From positions 4,898,001-4,962,000 of the forward strand of contig NZ_JAVLVU010000001.1 in NCBI RefSeq assembly GCF_031951985.1: DNA of 64,000 nucleotides, in the 5' to 3' direction. This DNA comes from Mucilaginibacter terrae. GTDB taxonomy: Bacteria > Bacteroidota > Bacteroidia > Sphingobacteriales > Sphingobacteriaceae. Shown here piece after piece: positions 63,027 through 64,000 of this stretch; the stretch's first letter is position 1; each line of letters starts with the position of its first letter. The notes under the pieces were generated by a model. It saw only the letters and a list, made by a program, of their open reading frames with translations, ran no database searches and was not told the origin of the DNA. A program made the translations under genes and the position numbers.

Positions 63027-63641
63027 TTACATAGCCTTGTCTTTAGGCACTAACACACGTGTTATTAAGTGCATTAGTCCGTTGTTTTCTTCAATATTAA
63101 ACTGGCTGATAACACTTTTGCCGCCAGTTTCATCTGTAAATTGTATGTTGCGGTTTTCATCAATGCGGGCCGTAAGCTTACTGCCCGCGAGGGTTAAAAT
63201 GGAAGCCTCGCCATGTCCATCGTTAATGAGTTTCGTAAGGCTTTTAATCGTATACTCACCCGCAAGTATATGATAGCTCAGCACGTTTATCAACTCATAT
63301 TTGTGGGCCGGTTTCATAAGCGTATCCAACCTCAAACCTAATTGTTGCTTAAATGCACTATCAGGAGGAGCTAACAAAGTAAGTGGCCCCCGGCTTTTTA
63401 ACGTGCCTACCATATTTGCAGCCCTAACCGCAGCCAAAAACGTTGTATGTGTTTTTGATGCTGTTAAGTTCTCTATAAAATCCATTGCCGAATTTACCGG
63501 CGCTCCGTTAACCATTACTGTTTTGCCACTTGATGTACTTGCCCTTACCGAATCCTGGTATGAGGAGCCACGAGGCGGGGTAGTTTGCGCGAATGCAAAA
63601 CCAGTTGTTAAGAGTAATAGGAGAGCAAGTAGGTTTTTCAT
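63027..63641 (-). CDS. Fasciclin (FAS1) domain secreted protein
   Basis: 204 residues, signal peptide to about 19 (AFA-QTT). One FAS1 domain (~55-200): FLAAVRAANMVGTLKSRGPLTLLAPPDSAF, YELINVLSYHILAGEYTIKSL and the closing NGLMHLITRVLVP. Cell-surface/adhesion-type fold; single gene. Confidence 0.93.
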   Translation of the reverse strand: MKNLLALLLLLTTGFAFAQTTPPRGSSYQDSVRASTSSGKTVMVNGAPVNSAMDFIENLTASKTHTTFLAAVRAANMVGTLKSRGPLTLLAPPDSAFKQQLGLRLDTLMKPAHKYELINVLSYHILAGEYTIKSLTKLINDGHGEASILTLAGSKLTARIDENRNIQFTDETGGKSVISQFNIEENNGLMHLITRVLVPKDKAM

Positions 63642-63686
63642 AATGATGTTTAAATATAACCACTAATTACCAAAGCTGTTTGTATC

Positions 63687-63719
63687 AACAAAAAAAGCGG
63701 CACAGGCCGCTTTTTTGTT
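63687..63719. terminator. Terminator after the right-edge gene
   Basis: Stem AACAAAAAAAGCGGC / GCCGCTTTTTTGTT (one bulge), 4-nt loop, 13 bp after the stop of the partial gene on the minus strand. Confidence 0.88.
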
Positions 63720-63731
63720 ATGAGTATTTGG

Positions 63732-64000
63732 TTACCATCCTGGAGTAAAATTTAACCCGAATACAGGTTTTTTAACATCTGTACGATTAAATGGAAATGC
63801 ATAATAAGGCTCAAGAATGAGCGCACCAAACAGGTTAATTCTTAAAGAAACACCAGCACTCAGTGCAGGTACGCGTTGATTCGTATTATATATACCATCG
63901 TAAATAGGATTGCCATTACTATCTAATACCGGTTGTTTTTTATCATCAAGGCGTTGTTGATAGTAAAGAAAATCAGGGGCTTTCTGGAATTTAATGCTGT
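63732..64000 (-). CDS. C-terminus of an outer-membrane barrel protein (TolB/PD40-like group), cut by the window edge
   Basis: The open frame runs from the right edge to a TAA at 63734-63732 and gives 89 residues ending LFGALILEPYYAFP then FGLNFTPGW. Near the start it has DFLYYQQRLDDKKQ, and further on ALSAGVSLRINL. A barrel C-terminus like those of large Bacteroidota proteins with an N-terminal TolB/WD40-like part; only the tail can be seen. Confidence 0.75.
   Translation of the reverse strand, partial: SIKFQKAPDFLYYQQRLDDKKQPVLDSNGNPIYDGIYNTNQRVPALSAGVSLRINLFGALILEPYYAFPFNRTDVKKPVFGLNFTPGW

Noticed and set aside
1-64000. CRISPR arrays, tRNA, rRNA, insertion sequences
   Set aside because: I saw no spaced direct repeats, no cloverleaf with CCA/anticodon features, and no transposase-like protein in any frame.

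Overview
The window looks like chromosomal DNA of a Bacteroidota bacterium, most likely from the Sphingobacteriaceae (Mucilaginibacter/Pedobacter type). The signs are a SusC/SusD pair, a GLPGLI-family protein, a PorT-like protein behind ubiE, the paired xylose/trehalose cassettes, many start codons with no Shine-Dalgarno sequence, and many upstream motifs matching the Bacteroidetes -7 element TAnnTTTG. No rRNA, tRNA, CRISPR array, transposase or prophage was found. The genus is an inference from gene content.

Layout. 1-2.1 kb: the end of tyrS (left edge cut) and a RES/Xre toxin-antitoxin pair with its own palindromic operator. 2.1-6.1 kb: a repeat-like element, then a two-gene operon (GLPGLI protein plus carboxypeptidase-regulatory/TonB-type barrel) behind a duplicated palindromic operator. 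6.3-20.8 kb: single genes (PH-SHOCT, LuxE-like, SYLF, penicillin acylase, a frameshifted GH13 amylase, DoxX, CE2 esterase, lipoprotein methyltransferase, siderophore-interacting protein, AraC) separated by several families of interspersed inverted repeats. 20.9-28 kb: arginine decarboxylase, Crp-like regulator, response regulator and BLUF photoreceptor, ubiE-porT, fatty-acid desaturase. 28.1-36.3 kb: a glycogen/maltodextrin-to-trehalose operon, glgX-treZ-treY, in which treY is fused to malQ. 36.6-41.3 kb: xylB-xylA-symporter. 41.5-45.5 kb: ybbA-ybbP-tesA. 45.5-53.2 kb: DUF4251, sterol-desaturase-like protein, purM, ClC transporter, arginine deiminase family protein, argS. 53.5-59.5 kb: SusC-SusD-lipoprotein with AT-richer codon use. 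59.5-61.2 kb: bioD and bioF. 61.2-64 kb: DUF4890, an S24 (LexA-like) regulator divergent from a degenerate GIY-YIG protein, a fasciclin protein, and the C-terminus of an outer-membrane barrel protein running off the right edge.

How the genes fit together. GlgX debranches glycogen, TreY turns the chain end into a maltooligosyl-trehalose, TreZ releases trehalose, and the fused MalQ can re-lengthen short maltodextrins, so one transcript could carry a complete trehalose-making route. The next cassette imports xylose (sodium symporter), isomerises it (XylA) and phosphorylates it (XylB).

The most promising less-described items are the operator-controlled GLPGLI/barrel operon, the TreY-MalQ fusion, the S24 regulator paired with a GIY-YIG protein that has lost three of four catalytic positions, the array of five short hairpins near 12.4 kb, a family of 25-27 bp inverted repeats placed between convergent genes, and two small genes (49-aa Cys-rich, 38-aa membrane). 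All functional claims rest on motif recognition by eye; no database search was run.
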